Positions 19,481 through 28,797 of a DNA stretch of 47,238 nt are shown one piece after another (within the stretch, counting starts at the first letter, position 1; each line of letters begins with the position of its first letter). Source of the stretch: Kordiimonadales bacterium (GTDB taxonomy: Bacteria > Pseudomonadota > Alphaproteobacteria > Sphingomonadales > Kordiimonadaceae). Made by a program: the position numbers and the translations under genes. Below the pieces are notes generated by a model that was given only the letters and a program-made list of their open reading frames with translations, searched no databases and was not told the origin of the DNA. Where the stretch lies: NCBI GenBank assembly GCA_002401685.1, contig NVTU01000045.1, positions 1 to 47,238 of the forward strand, given 5' to 3'.

Positions 19481-20344
19481 ATGGTTTTTGCGATTGTCTT
19501 GGTGTTGTTGGTTATAATTACCGTCCTTTTTACCTTTTTTAGTCCGTGGTGGTTCACGCCGCTTGCGTCTAATTGGGGGTCGATTGACGACGCGCTGATC
19601 ATTACCTTTGCTATTACAGGGTTTGTTTTTGTCGCAGTCACGCTGTTCATGGCGTTGGCGATCTTTAAATTTCATCATAAAGAAGGTCGTAAGGCTGCGT
19701 TTGAGCCTGAGAACAAGAAGCTCGAGAATTGGCTTATTGCTGTCACCTCACTTGGCATTGTTGGCATGCTGGCGCCAGGCCTTGTTGTTTGGGCGGATTA
19801 TGTAAACCCTCCCTCTAATGCTGCGATTTTTGAAACCGTTGGCCAGCAGTGGAGCTGGAATTTCCGGTTGCCAGGGAAAGACGGTAAACTGGGCAGAGCT
19901 GCGGTGCAGTTTGTCAATTACGATAACCCGCTCGGCGTAGATCCGAATGACCCTGTGGGGCAGGATGATTTGATCATCGAGGGCGGCGAAATGCATTTAC
20001 CTATTGACCAGCCAGTGAAGGTTTACTTGCGCTCGCTGGATGTGCTGCATGATTTTTATGTGCCCCAGTTCCGTGCCAAAATGGACATGGTACCTGGCAT
20101 GGTTACATTTTTTTGGTTCACGCCTACGCGCACTGGTGAATTCGAAATCTTGTGCGCAGAGCTATGCGGTATCGGGCATTCGCAGATGCGCGGCATTGTG
20201 ATTGTTGAGCAGGTTGAGGAGTACCAAACGTGGCTTTCTGAGCAAGTAACATTTGCCGAAATGATGCCTCCCACTGAGGAAGCAGAAAGCGGTGATGCCA
20301 CAGTGGGTGAAAGTAATGTAGCCGGGGAGGGCACAGATGGTTGA
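19481..20344 (+). CDS. coxM: Cytochrome c oxidase subunit II, alternative (CoxM-like)
   Basis: Subunit II (287 aa) carries the CuA centre that accepts electrons from cytochrome c. The CuA ligands are all present: His190 (VLHDFYVP), Cys225, Cys229, His233 and Met236 (CAELCGIGHSQM), with Glu227. Up to three hydrophobic segments lie at about 4-22, 38-62 and 85-107, the first perhaps serving as signal anchor. There is no fused cytochrome c domain. The tail after residue 260 is acidic and variable. The gene order II-I-III-III-IV matches the rhizobial coxMNOP cluster, hence the symbol. Its end overlaps the next gene by eight bases. Confidence 0.9.
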   Translation: MVFAIVLVLLVIITVLFTFFSPWWFTPLASNWGSIDDALIITFAITGFVFVAVTLFMALAIFKFHHKEGRKAAFEPENKKLENWLIAVTSLGIVGMLAPGLVVWADYVNPPSNAAIFETVGQQWSWNFRLPGKDGKLGRAAVQFVNYDNPLGVDPNDPVGQDDLIIEGGEMHLPIDQPVKVYLRSLDVLHDFYVPQFRAKMDMVPGMVTFFWFTPTRTGEFEILCAELCGIGHSQMRGIVIVEQVEEYQTWLSEQVTFAEMMPPTEEAESGDATVGESNVAGEGTDG

Positions 20345-22130
20345 GCATGAAGATGAACAGTCGGATGATGAGAACCATGAACCCACCAGTTTCTTAACCA
20401 AATATGTCTGGAGCCAGGATCACAAAGTGATCGCAGTGCAATATAGCCTTACCGCCATAGCTATTGGTTTGGTGGCGCTGGTGCTCTCGTGGCTGATGCG
20501 GATGCAACTGGGGTTCCCTGGCGCGCTCGAATTTATAGATGAGGATGCCTATTACCAATATGCCACCATGCACGGTATGATCATGGTAATTTATTTGCTG
20601 ACGGCCATTTTCCTCGGTGGTTTTGGTAATTACTTGATTCCGCTGATGGTGGGGGCCCGTGATATGGTGTTTCCTTATCTCAATATGCTCAGCTACTGGG
20701 TATATCTGCTTGCGGTTATTGTGCTTACAGCCAGCTTTTTTGTGCCTGGTGGCCCCACAGGCGCCGGCTGGACACTGTACCCGCCGCAATCAATCCTTCA
20801 GGGCACGCCCGGATATGAATGGGGCATCATTCTGATGCTGACATCGCTGGTGATATTTATCGTGGCTTTCACCATGGGCGGGCTGAATTATGTAACAACC
20901 ATCCTGCAGGCTAGGGCGCGCGGCATGACGCTGATGCGGATGCCCTTGACTGTGTGGGGTATTTTTATTGCCACGTTTATGGGCTTACTCGCTTTTCCGG
21001 CGCTGTTTGTCAGCGGCGTAATGTTGCTCCTTGACCGAGTGATCGGCACCAGTTTTTTCGTTCCTGAAATCATATCGCTCGGCGATCCGCTGGCATACGG
21101 CGGTGGTAGTCCCTTGTTGTTTCAACACCTGTTCTGGTTTTTCGGCCACCCTGAAGTTTACATCGTAGCACTGCCTGCTTTCGGGATTGTATCTGACCTT
21201 CTTAGTGTGCATGCCCGGAAGAATATCTTCGGGTACCGCATGATGGTGTGGGCTCTGCTGGCGATAGGGGTCCTCAGTTTCATTGTTTGGGCGCACCATA
21301 TGTATGTCAGCGGTATGGACCCTGCTTTTGGCTTTTTCTTCGCGATAACCACATTGATTATCGCGGTTCCAACGGCGATTAAGGTTTATAATTGGGTGCT
21401 TACTTTGTGGCGGGCAGATATCCATATGACCGTCCCCATGCTCTTTTCACTGTCCTTCATCCTTACCTTTGTTTTTGGCGGCCTGACGGGGCTTTTCCTC
21501 GGCAACGTGGTGGTTGATGTACCCTTGTCTGACACCTATTTTGTGGTGGCGCACTTCCATATGGTGATGGGCGTCGCCCCCATTATGATTGTGTTCGGTG
21601 CGATTTATCATTGGTACCCCAAGATCACGGGTCGTATGCTGCATGGGGCTATGGGCCAAATTCATTTTTGGGTTACTTTCCTCGGCACATACGCCATTTA
21701 TTTCCCGATGCATTACCTGGGGTTTGTTGGTGTGCCTCGGCGGTATTATTCCTATGATGAGATAGATTTCATTCCGGAGTCTGCGCACGACCTGAATGCA
21801 GCGATAACTGTCGCAGCACTCATTGTCGGTGCCGCACAGCTGCTGTTTCTCTACAATGTATTCTGGAGCTTGAGAAAAGGCGAAAAAGCACCCGCAAATC
21901 CTTGGAAGGCCACGTCGCTCGAATGGCAAACGCCGCAAACACCGCCGGCACACGGCAATTGGGGCAAGGAACTGCCCGTGGTCCACCGCTGGGCTTATGA
22001 TTACAGTGTGCCTGGCGCCGAAGAAGATTATCTGCCGCAGAATATGCCCCGGCAACCTTTTGAAAAATCCGGTGCCCATGACCCACACGACGACAAGCCA
22101 GTCACTGACCTTCAGGAGAGTGACAAATGA
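20337..22130 (+). CDS. coxN: Cytochrome c oxidase subunit I (CoxN-like)
   Basis: The 597-aa catalytic subunit of a heme-copper oxidase reduces O2 and pumps protons. Heme a ligands are His79 and His408 and heme a3 His406 (AHFHMV). CuB ligands are His271 (HPEVY) and His320/His321 (WAHHMY). The cross-linked Tyr275 and Glu273 place it in the A1 group. The D-channel Asp109, Asn98 and Asn116 and the K-channel Lys350 are all present, so proton pumping is expected. Twelve membrane helices are followed by a soluble tail after about residue 530. It overlaps coxM by eight bases and coxO by four (ATGA), implying tight coupling. Confidence 0.93.
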   Translation: MVEHEDEQSDDENHEPTSFLTKYVWSQDHKVIAVQYSLTAIAIGLVALVLSWLMRMQLGFPGALEFIDEDAYYQYATMHGMIMVIYLLTAIFLGGFGNYLIPLMVGARDMVFPYLNMLSYWVYLLAVIVLTASFFVPGGPTGAGWTLYPPQSILQGTPGYEWGIILMLTSLVIFIVAFTMGGLNYVTTILQARARGMTLMRMPLTVWGIFIATFMGLLAFPALFVSGVMLLLDRVIGTSFFVPEIISLGDPLAYGGGSPLLFQHLFWFFGHPEVYIVALPAFGIVSDLLSVHARKNIFGYRMMVWALLAIGVLSFIVWAHHMYVSGMDPAFGFFFAITTLIIAVPTAIKVYNWVLTLWRADIHMTVPMLFSLSFILTFVFGGLTGLFLGNVVVDVPLSDTYFVVAHFHMVMGVAPIMIVFGAIYHWYPKITGRMLHGAMGQIHFWVTFLGTYAIYFPMHYLGFVGVPRRYYSYDEIDFIPESAHDLNAAITVAALIVGAAQLLFLYNVFWSLRKGEKAPANPWKATSLEWQTPQTPPAHGNWGKELPVVHRWAYDYSVPGAEEDYLPQNMPRQPFEKSGAHDPHDDKPVTDLQESDK

Positions 22131-22744
22131 GCTTTTTTAAAACTGTCACTTCCAAGCCGTGGCTTGATGATGAAGCCGCTTTTGATGCTGCTCCTGGCGG
22201 TGGTGCCGGGACGCTGAAAACAAAACGCGTAGGCCTGTTTATATTTATTGGCGTGGCTACTGCGCTCTTCGCCTTGTTCGGTGTTGCTTATTATATGCGG
22301 ATGATGATGGGTGGTTGGCATATGCTGATTGAACCGACCATCTTAGGGGCCAACACGGTCGTGCTGATTGTAGGCAGCGTTTTGATGCAGTGGGCTTCCA
22401 ATCTGAGTACGCGCGGGAACATGAGGCGTGCCAAGCAGGCGTTTTTTGCGGGTGGTTTTGCTGTCCTCTTGTTTTTAGGCGGACAATATATGGCCTGGCA
22501 GGAGCTTATCGCCCTTGGGTGCTACGCTGATGTGAACCCTGCTAATGCTTTTTTCTATGTGATTACCGGTTTGCACGGGCTGCATCTGTTGGGTGGACTG
22601 TTCGTATGGGCCCGAGCCCTGCTACGTACAGTGGACGGTGCTGACGATGCTGCCATCAGCGCTAGCATTGAGCTATGTGACTATTATTGGCACTTTATGT
22701 TGCTGGTGTGGCTTGCGATCTTTGGATTGTTGTTATCGACCTGA
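22127..22744 (+). CDS. coxO: Cytochrome c oxidase subunit III-like protein (CoxO-like)
   Basis: This 205-aa membrane protein has five predicted helices and the subunit III pattern FYVITGLHGLHLLGGLFVWA followed by DYYWHFMLLVWLAIFGLLL. Subunit III stabilises the catalytic core and helps proton uptake. It is the first of two adjacent subunit-III-like genes, as in coxMNOP clusters. It overlaps coxN by four bases, with GGAGAG as ribosome site. The N-terminal segment is shorter and more diverged than in classical CoxC. Confidence 0.85.
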   Translation: MSFFKTVTSKPWLDDEAAFDAAPGGGAGTLKTKRVGLFIFIGVATALFALFGVAYYMRMMMGGWHMLIEPTILGANTVVLIVGSVLMQWASNLSTRGNMRRAKQAFFAGGFAVLLFLGGQYMAWQELIALGCYADVNPANAFFYVITGLHGLHLLGGLFVWARALLRTVDGADDAAISASIELCDYYWHFMLLVWLAIFGLLLST

Positions 22745-22757
22745 AAAGGGAAGGAAA

Positions 22758-23453
22758 ATGGGACAAAAGAGCGTAGAATCGGCGTCTGGAAATCCAGACA
22801 ATGCAGGCGCCGTTGATCAACTTGTAGCGGATTGGAGCTCCGACCGGGAGGCCTTCAAGGGCGTATCTTGGGGTAAGTCCATGATGTGGATTTTCTTGCT
22901 CAGTGACACTTTTGTTTTTGGGACCTTCCTAACCGGCTATATGACTGTCCGTATGTCGACCACCGTGGCATGGCCTAACCCGAGCGAAGTTTTTGCCCTA
23001 ACGATAGGCGGAACGGAGCTGCCGCTCATTTTGATCGCGATCATGACTTTTGTCCTTATCAGCAGCAGCGGCACCATGGCGATGGCGGTGAACATGGGCT
23101 ATCAGCGCAAACCCAAACAAGCTGCGTACCTAATGCTGGCAACAGCGGTACTCGGTGCCATGTTCGTGAGCATGCAAGTCTTTGAGTGGACGAAATTAAT
23201 CCATGAAGGTGTTAGGCCATGGGCAAACCCGTTTGGCGCACCGCAATTTGGCTCAACCTTTTTCATGATTACTGGTTTCCACGGCCTCCATGTGACGGCG
23301 GGTGTGATTTACCTAACGGTTGTCGCGACCAAAGTCTTGAAGGGCCACTATGAAAAAAGCGGCGATTATCAAGTGGTCGAAATTACCGGACTTTATTGGC
23401 ACTTTGTTGATCTTGTTTGGGTGTTTATTTTTGCGTTTTTCTATCTCTGGTGA
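22758..23453 (+). CDS. coxP: Cytochrome c oxidase subunit III (CoxP-like)
   Basis: The second subunit-III-like protein (231 aa) has about five helices with the family motifs FFMITGFHGLHVTAGVIYL and TGLYWHFVDLVWVFIFAFFY. I chose ATG at 22758 (MGQKSVESAS), preceded by AAGGGAAGGA. The frame stays open upstream into coxO but without a start signal. It begins 13 bases after coxO. Having two short III-like genes rather than one seven-helix protein is typical of this alternative oxidase type. Confidence 0.9.
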   Translation: MGQKSVESASGNPDNAGAVDQLVADWSSDREAFKGVSWGKSMMWIFLLSDTFVFGTFLTGYMTVRMSTTVAWPNPSEVFALTIGGTELPLILIAIMTFVLISSSGTMAMAVNMGYQRKPKQAAYLMLATAVLGAMFVSMQVFEWTKLIHEGVRPWANPFGAPQFGSTFFMITGFHGLHVTAGVIYLTVVATKVLKGHYEKSGDYQVVEITGLYWHFVDLVWVFIFAFFYLW

Positions 23454-23521
23454 AGGAATTTGGCTCTAGTGAAGGGGTCTGGCGTTGGTACTGAGTTTTA
23501 GGTTTTGGTAAGGAGGCCCAA

Positions 23522-23869
23522 GTGGCACATGCGGAAAAACAGGTAGCGACAGCCCATGTAGGGCAACAGCATCCTATAGGGCTGTATCTCAAGATTTGGG
23601 CCCTGCTTTTTATCCTTAGCGCGCTTTCCTACTCCGTGGATTTTTTCCAGTTTGAAGGGGTGCTGCGCTGGGGTCTGATTTTAATTTTTATGGTGCTGAA
23701 GGCGGGACTGATTATCAGTGTTTTCATGCATATGATGTGGGAACGGGCCGCCTTGATTTACATCATCATAATACCACCGTTTGCCATTCTTGTTTTGGTG
23801 GCCTTCATGGCGCTTGAAGCAAATTATGTATATTTGCTCCGAACCATTTTTTTAGGCGGCGCAGACTAA
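23522..23869 (+). CDS. Cytochrome c oxidase subunit IV family protein
   Basis: This 115-aa protein has three membrane helices (about 24-42, 51-73, 79-102) and the KAGLIISVFMHM motif seen in bacterial subunit IV/CyoD-like proteins, which help assemble the oxidase. The start is GTG at 23522, behind a strong AAGGAGG site. A 68-base gap separates it from coxP, and it is probably the last gene of the operon. Its stop is only 24 bases from the stop of the convergent response regulator. Confidence 0.85.
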   Translation: MAHAEKQVATAHVGQQHPIGLYLKIWALLFILSALSYSVDFFQFEGVLRWGLILIFMVLKAGLIISVFMHMMWERAALIYIIIIPPFAILVLVAFMALEANYVYLLRTIFLGGAD

Positions 23870-23893
23870 GCTAGCAGAGCATAACAGCAGCAA

Positions 23894-24649
23894 TTAGGAA
23901 TCGAACCAGCGACGGAATGCGCGGGTGCGTTCGCGTGCAACGGCGATTTCTGTCGGCATACAGTCAAGGATCACCCGCGCGTTTCGCATATTGGCTGAAG
24001 CACTGACTATTTTATCACCTGCAATGATGGTTTGTCTGCTGATACGGAAGAAGTGCTCAGGATTAAGCAAATGTTCCAGTTCAGTCACGGTATAGTCGAG
24101 AAAATAATTGTCGCCTGAGGACATATAGAGCTTAACACCTTGGTCCTGCGCCATGAAGCAGGAGATATCGCTGGTTGGAACCGGGAGCAGCTTTTCGCCG
24201 GTTTTGATGAGGAAACGCGATTTGTAACCAGTTGATGTGCCGCCGATGCTTTTCAGTACTCGCCTGTTATCATCACCGTTTTCTTGCAAGGCCTCGGTTA
24301 ATGTCGCCAGCTTATCAAGCGCACCGCGCAAGTCAGATTCGAGGATTGGTTTCAGCAAATAGGCAATGCCGTTAGATTGAAACGCCTTGAGCGCATATTC
24401 GTCGTATGCCGTACAAAAGACGATTGGTGCAGTGATATCTATCACATCAAAAACCGAAAAGCAGCTGCCGTCAGCAAGGTTTATATCCATCAGTAGCAAG
24501 TCAGGCATGTCGTTGGTGTGTAGCCAACTTACAGTGCTTTCAATGCTGTCAGTAACCGCACATACCGTTGCTTCGGGCGCGACTTTCTTAAGCAAGTTCT
24601 GCAGCTGGTCTGCGGCGATTGCCTCGTCTTCTACGATCAGGATATTCAT
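23894..24649 (-). CDS. LytTR-type response regulator
   Basis: The 251-aa protein joins a receiver domain (1-120; acidic pocket EDE at 7-9, phosphoacceptor Asp55 in LLLMDINL, Lys in YLLKPI) to a C-terminal LytTR DNA-binding domain (about 145-250; FLIKTGEKLLPVPTSDISCF, and HFFRISRQTIIAGDKI). LytTR regulators bind paired direct repeats in promoters. It overlaps the kinase gene by one base (TAATG), so the two form one system. Its targets are unknown; it is convergent to, not co-transcribed with, the oxidase operon. Confidence 0.92.
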   Translation of the reverse strand: MNILIVEDEAIAADQLQNLLKKVAPEATVCAVTDSIESTVSWLHTNDMPDLLLMDINLADGSCFSVFDVIDITAPIVFCTAYDEYALKAFQSNGIAYLLKPILESDLRGALDKLATLTEALQENGDDNRRVLKSIGGTSTGYKSRFLIKTGEKLLPVPTSDISCFMAQDQGVKLYMSSGDNYFLDYTVTELEHLLNPEHFFRISRQTIIAGDKIVSASANMRNARVILDCMPTEIAVARERTRAFRRWFDS

Positions 24650-25770
24650 TAGATCTGGGCCTCGGGCGCAACGAACGGCACTTCAACGCGGAAGTGCTCA
24701 GCGCTTTTTAAGATTTTTAAACCACGAGCAATAAGGAGCTCATATCGCCGCGATAGATTAGCGATGCCGATATGGTGAGATTCCACATCTAATTTTGGCT
24801 TCAGGTTGTTTTCCACAACAAGTATGTTGCGGCCTACGGCTTCAACCCGCAAGTGGATTGGCGACTTTTTGCTTAAGACGTTATGTTTAAAGACGTTTTC
24901 GACCAAGGTGTGCAGAGTTAATGGAATAACTCGAAGGTTTCTATCCCCCTCTGTAATGATAAAGTCGATCTTGACGGCGTCTGGGTGGCGCGCTTCTTGG
25001 ACGTGAAGTAGCGCTTTTACACTGTCCAGCTCTCGGCCCAACGAAACAGTTTCCTTATCTTTATTGTCGAGAATATAGCGGTACACTTGGCTTAGCTGGT
25101 TCAGGAAAAGCTGCGCTCGTTCTGGCTGTTCGCCAATGAGAGCCCCTAAAGTATTGAAGCTGTTGAAGACAAAGTGCGGGCTAAGCTGGTTCTTTAGGGC
25201 ATCAAATTTCGCAGATACGACTTCGCGGTGGCTTTGCTCAGTGGCGAATTGTTCTTTTAGCCAGGCGCCGCGGTAATGGAACGTTTCAAGAGTAGCCATC
25301 AATGTGATCGGGGTAATGAAGGCAAGTATAGCGGAATCGAATAGATACATTGGGGCAGGTAAATTATAGTCAAAAAGGACGGTATAATAAAAGGCCATGT
25401 TTGCAATAGCCGCCAATCCGCCAAGGAAGGCGGAGAGGATGAATAATAAACTATATCGAACGGCGACTTTGTGCTCAGGAATGATATGGCGAAGCGCCGC
25501 TGCGATGAGAAGGTGTGCAATCGCGACTACTGCTGTTGAGAGTAAGGCGAAGCTCGCGTCGCTCGGATGAAATACTGACGACCAAACAACTGGCTGGTCA
25601 TTTTTGATCATATTGCCCGCTTTAAAATAGACAATTTTCCCCATGCTTAGAATAATCACGGTTAAGATCGTAACCTGAATGACACCAGCATTCCTAGCGA
25701 GCCAGCTGTCTTTGTAGGCCGGAATCATTTGGTGAAACATTTTTTGCTTTTCAGTTGGGCTGGTGCTCAC
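24649..25770 (-). CDS. LytS-like sensor histidine kinase (His_kinase type)
   Basis: This 373-aa kinase has four predicted membrane segments (about 28-46, 72-94, 104-130, 140-163) and no obvious extracytoplasmic domain, so it may sense a membrane-linked cue. The His_kinase domain shows the phosphorylated His199 in LKNQLSPHFVFNSFNTLGAL, and the ATP-binding N-box LVENVFKHN. The start is GTG at 25770 with AAAGGA six bases upstream; an in-frame ATG ten codons later is the alternative. It is paired with the LytTR regulator. Confidence 0.9.
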   Translation of the reverse strand: MSTSPTEKQKMFHQMIPAYKDSWLARNAGVIQVTILTVIILSMGKIVYFKAGNMIKNDQPVVWSSVFHPSDASFALLSTAVVAIAHLLIAAALRHIIPEHKVAVRYSLLFILSAFLGGLAAIANMAFYYTVLFDYNLPAPMYLFDSAILAFITPITLMATLETFHYRGAWLKEQFATEQSHREVVSAKFDALKNQLSPHFVFNSFNTLGALIGEQPERAQLFLNQLSQVYRYILDNKDKETVSLGRELDSVKALLHVQEARHPDAVKIDFIITEGDRNLRVIPLTLHTLVENVFKHNVLSKKSPIHLRVEAVGRNILVVENNLKPKLDVESHHIGIANLSRRYELLIARGLKILKSAEHFRVEVPFVAPEAQI

Positions 25771-26052
25771 AGTATATCCTTTAATGCTACAGCAGTGGTT
25801 AGCGTATCATTTCCATGCAGATCGTCGAAGCGAAACTGTATAATGCCTTGATACTATTTTCTTTATTTCGAAACCAATAAACAAAGGTGATAGTGCCAGA
25901 CGTACCAAGAAGAAGCGCTTAGAATGGTGAGCCGGATAAGGGAAGCGGCGAGGCGGCCCAATAGTGCGCCCAATTGGCTTGCTGGCCTTGCCTCGCTTAA
26001 AGCAACCGCCTATAGAATATATAACTGATAGTTTGCGAGGGCAGGGAATAAA
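25771..26052. promoter_or_regulatory. Divergent region between the sensor kinase and thyA
   Basis: These 282 bases separate two divergent genes and hold both promoters. GCGAGGC (25948-25954) and GCCTCGC (25990-25996) form an inverted repeat with a 35-base loop. AT-rich stretches near 25850-25880 and 26013-26025 (TATAGAATATATAAC) are candidate -10 regions. No gene is seen. Confidence 0.4.
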
Positions 26053-26847
26053 GTGAAGCAGTATCTCGATCTTCTATCGCGTGTGCGCGGCGAGGGCACC
26101 TTTAAAGGTGATCGTACTGGCACGGGGACTTACAGTGTGTTTGGCCACCAGATGCGGTTTAATCTTGCAGATGGTTTTCCGCTCGTTACGACGAAGAAAT
26201 TGCACCTGAAGTCCATCATTCACGAACTACTCTGGTTTATCGCTGGCGATACAAATGTGGCATACCTGCAAGATAACGGTGTGGCTATCTGGAATGACTG
26301 GGCCGACGAACAGGGCGACTTGGGCCCCGTATACGGCCACCAGTGGCGTAGTTGGCCTGCTCCGGATGGGACCAAAATTGACCAAATTTCAGCCATCATT
26401 GATCAGATCAAAAATAACCCCAACAGCCGGCGGCTAATTGTTTCTGCATGGAATGTTGCGGATGTTGACAATATGGCTTTGCCGCCATGCCACTGCTTGT
26501 TCCAGTTTTACGTGGCGGATGGGAAGCTTTCCTGCCAACTGTATCAGCGTAGCGCAGACGTGTTTTTGGGCGTACCGTTCAATATTGCATCGTACGCGCT
26601 GTTAACACACATGATGGCGCAGGTATGCGGGCTTGAAGTTGGGGACTTTGTTCATACATTTGGCGACGCGCATTTATATAGTAACCACGTTGAACAGGCA
26701 GATTTGCAATTCTCTCGGGGTGTTATGCCGCTCGCGAAACTGACGCTAAATTCAGAAATTGATGATTTATTTGCCTTCAAGTTTGATGATATTGAAATAA
26801 CGGATTATCAATATCATCCCCTTATAAAGGCACCTATTGCGGTTTAA
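26053..26847 (+). CDS. thyA: Thymidylate synthase
   Basis: ThyA methylates dUMP to dTMP using methylene-tetrahydrofolate and releases dihydrofolate. The protein is 264 aa, the same length as the E. coli enzyme. The catalytic Cys146 lies in [13 protein letters not shown], with [20 protein letters not shown] and the folate/dUMP-binding [11 protein letters not shown]. The start is GTG at 26053 with AGGGA five bases upstream. folA, which recycles the dihydrofolate, lies two genes downstream on the same strand with a sensor kinase in between. Confidence 0.98.
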   Translation: MKQYLDLLSRVRGEGTFKGDRTGTGTYSVFGHQMRFNLADGFPLVTTKKLHLKSIIHELLWFIAGDTNVAYLQDNGVAIWNDWADEQGDLGPVYGHQWRSWPAPDGTKIDQISAIIDQIKNNPNSRRLIVSAWNVADVDNMALPPCHCLFQFYVADGKLSCQLYQRSADVFLGVPFNIASYALLTHMMAQVCGLEVGDFVHTFGDAHLYSNHVEQADLQFSRGVMPLAKLTLNSEIDDLFAFKFDDIEITDYQYHPLIKAPIAV

Positions 26848-26867
26848 TTGGCTAAGCAGGATAAAAT

Positions 26868-28739
26868 TTGGCTCGGGACACAGAAATAGATTTTAGGCAA
26901 TTTGGCCTTTTGACGATGGTTTTAATCATCGGTCTGGTGTTGTCGTTTGTTATCACGCGCCAATCTGTAATATCTGCTGAAAACCAAGTTGAAGAGCGGT
27001 TCCACAGCGATGCGAAACTGTTTGTCGGTCACTTGGAAAACGAAATTCGCGCGGGCATTCAGGCCGCGGATGATTTGTTCGCCTACTATTTTCAAAGCGA
27101 GACCTTTGAGCAGAAAGAATACCGCTTACTTATTAAAACCAATAGCAATCTGAGCAATCACAGAAGCTTGGTTGCTCCCGTAAATGCGTTGACGCTTACC
27201 AACTCCGATGAGTTTCTTTCCCGAATTCGAAGCTTTTTTGGGCCAGGATTTAAGGTGTTTGAGCCTGCAAACAGTTCGCAAGCCAGCGGCGATGTGACGA
27301 AATTCCCCATTTATATCCCCTGGAGCAACGATCCTGCCCGAGCAAAAGCCCTGCTGGGCTTAAATGTTGGCGGAGATCCTGCTGTAAATAGATTGCTTAC
27401 TCAATCCATTGCAGACGGTTTGGCTTCAGTGATTTTTTTGCCGACATTCCCAGAGCTCGACCAAGGAAAGTCTGGGCAAGTCCTGATCGTAAGCCCCTAT
27501 ACAACCCGCGAAGGAAACCCTGCGGCCTTGTTGCAGGTCGTGGATATAAAAGGAATGATCGCGGAAATTGCAGCTGACTTGCCAGATCTGGAGAAGGCTT
27601 TTCAGCTTCAGGTGATGTCCTCCTGGGGAGAGAGCAGTTTTCAGCAAGGGTTTGGTGCGGTCGACGAGACCTTAGTCGCGCTCGATGGTTTAAAATTTGG
27701 CGGGCGGATAGAATTTGGAACCGCGATCTGGGAAGTTGATGTCTTTGCCAATCCAGGCGCTTACCCTGTTAACTATAACTCTGCCTTCATTACGGCCAGT
27801 GTCTGCTTCCTGTTAACGGGGCTTTTCTTTTTCATCGTATGGTCCCAACGTCAGCGTGGCCAGAGGGTTGCGGCCATTGTTAACCGCCGCACACGAGCGC
27901 TGAAAGAAGCGCACGTAGAATTGGAAGAACATTATAAACTTCTGCAGGACCTAAATAAGGATGTTGAAGAAGCGCGACGCTCGGCGGTGTCAGCGAACCG
28001 CGCCAAGTCTGAGTTTTTGGCAACCATGAGCCACGAGTTAAGGACACCGCTTAACGCGATCCTTGGGTTTTCGCAGCTCATACAAGATCAGGCGATCGGT
28101 CCAGTCGGCGATGAACGTTACGTTGAATATTCCAAAGATATTCACGATAGCGGCCAGCACTTGCTTAGTTTGATTAACGACATATTGGATTTAGCCAAGC
28201 TAGAGTCTGGTAATGTTAGTATCGATAAGAATCCGGTATTGACGAGTGACTTGGCCGACAGAATAATCTCGCTGCTATCACAACAAGCCGATAACAAGGG
28301 CGTGGAATTTAAAACCGAAGTTGATGAGAATATGCCTGATCAAATTCTGGGGGATGAGCTCCGGCTGCGCCAGATAATGATCAATCTCTGCTCCAACGCG
28401 ATCAAATTTACCCAACAAGGCTCTGTTGTGGTTCGGTTGTTTGCAAAGCCGTTTCAGAACGGAATGGCGGGCTGGGTGCTTGAAGTGCAGGATACTGGCA
28501 TCGGTATTCCGGAAGAAAAGCAGGCGACGCTTTTTGATCGGTTTACACAAGTGGATGCAGCGTTATCGCGGCGTCACGGCGGTGTTGGGCTTGGCTTGGC
28601 GATTTGCCGCGAGCTTGTTGACCGCATGGAAGGCAAAATTACAGTACGCAGCATGGTTAATGTGGGTACTGCAATTCGTGTTCATTTGCCAATGCTTGAA
28701 CAAGACGAAGATTTGATTGAAGATCAGATGACTATTTAA
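26868..28739 (+). CDS. Hybrid-free sensor histidine kinase with CHASE-like periplasmic domain
   Basis: This 623-aa kinase has one membrane helix at 12-30, a periplasmic region of about 270 residues, and a second helix at 305-326. The periplasmic part resembles CHASE ligand-sensing domains (KFPIYIPWSNDPARAKALLG and NVGGDPAVNRLLTQS fit the family pattern). A coiled coil (340-375) leads to HisKA (His389 in FLATMSHELRTPLNAILGFS) and HATPase (N-box Asn510, DTGIGIP near 542, GGVGLGL near 571). There is no receiver domain and no regulator gene beside it. The start is TTG at 26868 with AGGA upstream. It sits 20 bases after thyA and 58 before folA. Confidence 0.88.
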   Translation: MARDTEIDFRQFGLLTMVLIIGLVLSFVITRQSVISAENQVEERFHSDAKLFVGHLENEIRAGIQAADDLFAYYFQSETFEQKEYRLLIKTNSNLSNHRSLVAPVNALTLTNSDEFLSRIRSFFGPGFKVFEPANSSQASGDVTKFPIYIPWSNDPARAKALLGLNVGGDPAVNRLLTQSIADGLASVIFLPTFPELDQGKSGQVLIVSPYTTREGNPAALLQVVDIKGMIAEIAADLPDLEKAFQLQVMSSWGESSFQQGFGAVDETLVALDGLKFGGRIEFGTAIWEVDVFANPGAYPVNYNSAFITASVCFLLTGLFFFIVWSQRQRGQRVAAIVNRRTRALKEAHVELEEHYKLLQDLNKDVEEARRSAVSANRAKSEFLATMSHELRTPLNAILGFSQLIQDQAIGPVGDERYVEYSKDIHDSGQHLLSLINDILDLAKLESGNVSIDKNPVLTSDLADRIISLLSQQADNKGVEFKTEVDENMPDQILGDELRLRQIMINLCSNAIKFTQQGSVVVRLFAKPFQNGMAGWVLEVQDTGIGIPEEKQATLFDRFTQVDAALSRRHGGVGLGLAICRELVDRMEGKITVRSMVNVGTAIRVHLPMLEQDEDLIEDQMTI

Positions 28740-28797
28740 TTCAGGTGTTCCAAGACGTCTGCTTATAGCCCTTCATTTTCTATAACTGAGACCATCC

